Shown one piece after another: positions 6,389-8,071 of a DNA stretch of 8,071 nucleotides. Every line of letters begins with the position of its first letter. Position 1 is the stretch's first letter. Under the pieces are notes generated by a model. It saw only the letters and a program-made list of their open reading frames with translations, had not been told where the DNA came from and made no database searches. Source of the stretch: Halobacteriales archaeon QS_5_70_15 (GTDB lineage Archaea > Halobacteriota > Halobacteria > Halobacteriales > Haloarculaceae); NCBI GenBank assembly GCA_003022005.1, contig PXRQ01000009.1, positions 1-8,071 on the forward strand, in the 5' to 3' direction. A program made the position numbers and the translations under genes.

Positions 6389-6394
6389 TTTATT
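6389..6394 (+). promoter_or_regulatory. Possible divergent TATA element facing osmC
   Basis: The plus strand reads TGTTTATTCG here, partly overlapping the rpl11 promoter region on the other strand. A start site about 25 nt downstream would fall near 6416, at the left edge of the palindromic element 6418-6498. It is the only TATA-like sequence I find on the plus strand before osmC, but lies about 240 nt from it. Confidence 0.35.
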
Positions 6395-6417
6395 CGCCCG
6401 CAGCCCGGGGGAGCCTG

Positions 6418-6498
6418 ATACGGTCGTGCGTAACGATGTACCGGCGATCGCCCGGCCAGGATCGGCGATCATCGGTAACGGACTACGCACGACCGTAT
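6418..6498. repeat. 81-bp palindromic element, copy 1
   Basis: ATACGGTCGTGCGTA (6418-6432) is the exact reverse complement of 6484-6498, a perfect 15-bp inverted repeat. Inside it, 6439-6452 pairs with 6464-6477 (12 of 14 Watson-Crick plus one G-U) around an 11-nt loop. The two stems are separated by a 6x6 internal loop. A related copy lies at about 7276-7337, beyond osmC, in the same orientation. No target-site duplication or transposase is visible. It sits in the divergent space between rpl11 and osmC. It may be a dispersed palindromic repeat, a leader RNA hairpin or an operator. Confidence 0.7.
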
Positions 6499-6628
6499 GA
6501 CACGGCGAGCGGGCCGGGCCTGGAGGGCGCGGTAGGCCCCTCGGCATCCTCGCGACCGACCACCTCCTTCCACCGGACCCGGCGAGGCGGAGGGGAACCG
6601 GCGGCGTCCGGTAGAAGGCGCTTTCCGT

Positions 6629-7165
6629 GTGGGAGAGTGCCATACACCCGGCATAGGAGACGTCGACCTGCGGGAGGAACAGGAACCGTTGAAGAACGAG
6701 CACGAGCGGAACCCGGAGGCGGCACGGGTCACGCTGACCGCGACCGGCGAGGAGCAGGACGACGTCCGTTCCTGCAGTGTGGACATCGGTCGGGCGATCT
6801 ACGAGGCGGAACTCCACGAGGGAGCGGGCGGGCCCGGCGCGGGGGCCTGCTCGGGGGACCTCCTGCTGGGCGCGCTGGCGGCCTGCTCACAGCTGACCGC
6901 ACAGGCCGTCGCGGAGAACTTCGGCGTCGACGTCGACATCAGCGTCGAGGCGAGCGGCGACCTCGACCTCCGGGGGACGGTGGGCGTCGACGAGAAGGCG
7001 ACGGTCGGGTTCGAGAGCATCCGTCTCGACGTCTCGGTCGACGACGACGGCCAGCTGGACGAGGAGACCCGGGCGGCACTCGAAGCGTACACCGAGCGGT
7101 ACTGCGTGGTCTACCGGACGCTGGAGGATCCCCCGGAAGTCGAGACCGACTGGACGTTCGAGTGA
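6629..7165 (+). CDS. OsmC/Ohr family protein (probable thiol-dependent peroxide reductase)
   Basis: From the GTG at 6629 the protein is 178 aa. Family members reduce organic hydroperoxides using a cysteine pair. Here the likely pair is Cys86, in the helix SGDLLLGALAACSQLTAQAV, and Cys159, in TERYCVVYRTL. The segment NPEAARVTL (28-36) and the end DPPEVETDW fit a well-spread OsmC subgroup. The start is uncertain. Relatives begin close to residue 9, where this gene has ATA (6653-6655) instead of ATG, so I use the upstream GTG, which adds an unusual MGECHTPG. No clear Shine-Dalgarno or close TATA box is seen. The gene is monocistronic, lies between two related palindromic elements, and ends at a T-run. 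Confidence 0.85.
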   Translation: MGECHTPGIGDVDLREEQEPLKNEHERNPEAARVTLTATGEEQDDVRSCSVDIGRAIYEAELHEGAGGPGAGACSGDLLLGALAACSQLTAQAVAENFGVDVDISVEASGDLDLRGTVGVDEKATVGFESIRLDVSVDDDGQLDEETRAALEAYTERYCVVYRTLEDPPEVETDWTFE

Positions 7166-7252
7166 TACTGTCGGATACACGGAACGTCCGGGCGAGGACC
7201 GACCGACCCACGACGTGAAACCGGGCGGGCCGCCGACCGCTCTACTTCCGCC

Positions 7253-7258
7253 TTTTTT
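7253..7258 (+). terminator. T-run terminator of osmC
   Basis: Six consecutive T lie about 90 nt after the osmC stop in otherwise GC-rich sequence. A 6-bp inverted repeat, TCACGA/TCGTGA (7265-7282), follows just beyond. Oligo-T is the usual archaeal termination signal. Confidence 0.55.
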
Positions 7259-7275
7259 CGGCTCTCACGAAGACT

Positions 7276-7337
7276 GTCGTGACGACTTACCGGCGGTCAC
7301 TCGGAGAGGGTCGGTGATCGCCGGCAACGAGCTACGC
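7276..7337. repeat. Palindromic element, copy 2 (diverged)
   Basis: Aligned by hand to 6423-6488, this stretch matches at 48 of 62 positions with one 4-nt gap; most differences are transitions. The inner stem is kept: 7287-7300 pairs with 7314-7327 (12 of 14 Watson-Crick plus one G-U) around a 13-nt loop. The outer 15-bp arms of copy 1 have been lost. It lies between the convergent ends of osmC and the dehydrogenase gene, a few bases from the latter's stop codon. Confidence 0.6.
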
Positions 7338-7343
7338 TCCCAA

Positions 7344-8071
7344 TCAGTCCTCGACGCGGACCTCCGAGCCGGCCAGCATCTCGATGACCTGCATCACGCC
7401 GCTGTTGTCGTCCCGGCCCATGCCGTTCTGGACCATCGACTTGTAGAGCTCGTGAGCGAGCTCCGTCTGGGGCATCGGCGAGCCGAACGCTTCGCCGGCG
7501 TCGGTCGCGATCCGGAGGTCCTTGTACTGGTACTCGGCGAAGAAGCCGGGGTCGAAGTCGCCGTGGATCATGTCCGGCGCGCGGTTGTCCAGCGTCCAGC
7601 AGCCCGCCGCGCCGCCGCTGATGGCCTCGACGACCGCCTCGAGGTCCGCGCCAGCCTGCCCGGCGAACACGAGCGCCTCGCTCACCCCGACCATCTGGGC
7701 CGCGCAGACGATCTGGTTGCACGCCTTCGTCGTCTGTCCGGCGCCGCTCGCCCCGCAGTGGGTCACCGTCTCGCCCATCACGTCGAGGACGTCCCGCTGC
7801 TCGTCGAGCCTCTCCTCGTCGCCGCCGACCATGATCGAGAGCGAGCCCTCGATGGCGCCCGACTCGCCGCCGGAGATGGGCGCGTCGAGCATCGTGACGC
7901 CGCGCTCGGCGAGGTCGTCGGCGATGCGGTCGGCCACCGTCGGCGAGATGGTCGAGTGGTCGATAACCGTCATCCCCTCGCTGAGCCCGTCGACGACCGG
8001 GTTCGGCTCCTCCTCGTCGCCCAGCACGACCCGCTCGACGTCCGGCGAGTCGGGGAGACACAGGAGGACGA
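7344..8071 (-). CDS. NAD(P)-dependent beta-hydroxyacid dehydrogenase (3-hydroxyisobutyrate dehydrogenase family), N-terminus outside window
   Basis: The gene runs off the right edge; 241 complete C-terminal codons are present of an expected 290-300. Missing is the N-terminal GxGxMG nucleotide-binding start. Visible are the end of the Rossmann domain (VLLCLPDSPDVERVVLGD), the segment DHSTISP, the substrate-binding DAPISGGESGAIEGSLSIMV, and GAGQTTKACNQ with the conserved catalytic Lys. The all-helical dimer domain follows. The family oxidises or reduces 3-hydroxyisobutyrate, tartronate semialdehyde and related acids; the substrate cannot be told from sequence alone. A GTG at 8027 lies in mid-domain and is not the start. 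It converges with osmC, and copy 2 of the palindromic element lies just beyond its stop. Confidence 0.9.
   Translation of the reverse strand, partial: VLLCLPDSPDVERVVLGDEEEPNPVVDGLSEGMTVIDHSTISPTVADRIADDLAERGVTMLDAPISGGESGAIEGSLSIMVGGDEERLDEQRDVLDVMGETVTHCGASGAGQTTKACNQIVCAAQMVGVSEALVFAGQAGADLEAVVEAISGGAAGCWTLDNRAPDMIHGDFDPGFFAEYQYKDLRIATDAGEAFGSPMPQTELAHELYKSMVQNGMGRDDNSGVMQVIEMLAGSEVRVED

Noticed and set aside
6418..6498. Copy 1 of the palindromic element as terminal inverted repeats of an insertion sequence.
   Set aside because: No transposase, no flanking direct repeat, and only 81 bp in total; a non-coding palindromic element fits better.
5673..7218. Long overlapping plus-strand open frames opposite rpl11 and running into osmC.
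   Set aside because: They are shadows of rpl11 and osmC with unnatural composition.
1..8071. tRNA or rRNA genes and CRISPR arrays.
   Set aside because: I found no T-arm GGTTCRA pattern with a supporting cloverleaf, no rRNA-like conserved blocks and no regularly spaced repeats.

Overview
The window looks like chromosomal DNA of a haloarchaeon (class Halobacteria). GC content and third-position GC are very high, the predicted proteins are strongly acidic, upstream elements are archaeal TATA-like, and the ribosomal proteins are archaeal versions: L10 and L12 end in polyacidic tails with a G-x-x-F-G terminus. No bacterial-type operon, CRISPR array, tRNA, rRNA or complete insertion sequence was seen. 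All assignments come from reading the sequence; no database search was run.

Layout. Positions 1-246 are the downstream flank of the ribosomal operon, with a hairpin/T-run terminator. Positions 247-2312 (minus strand) hold rpl1-rpl10-rpl12, tightly packed: ATGA overlap between rpl1 and rpl10, 6 nt between rpl10 and rpl12. A TATA box lies at 2401-2406. The leader can fold into a long hairpin that buries the rpl1 Shine-Dalgarno, the expected kind of site for L1 autoregulation. Positions 2413-2675 contain a palindrome and a short plus-strand gene remnant that appears frameshifted at a run of seven G. Positions 2676-4313 (minus) are a phytoene/squalene-desaturase-like FAD oxidoreductase, intact except for one in-frame TGA. 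Positions 4314-4902 have no convincing gene but contain nested inverted repeats. Positions 4903-5583 (minus) encode a TMEM165/GDT1-type membrane cation exchanger. Positions 5862-6353 (minus) encode ribosomal protein L11, apparently with an almost leaderless transcript. Positions 6629-7165 (plus) encode an OsmC-family protein. Positions 7344-8071 (minus) are a beta-hydroxyacid dehydrogenase cut off by the window edge.

How it fits together. rpl11 and rpl1-rpl10-rpl12 encode the L11/L1 stalks and the L10-L12 stalk that recruits translation factors. Here rpl11 is split from the other three by about 3.5 kb holding two unrelated genes. The osmC gene lies between two related palindromic elements (6418-6498 and about 7276-7337) in the same orientation. 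The points most worth following up are this element pair, the single TGA in the oxidoreductase, and the rpl1 leader hairpin.
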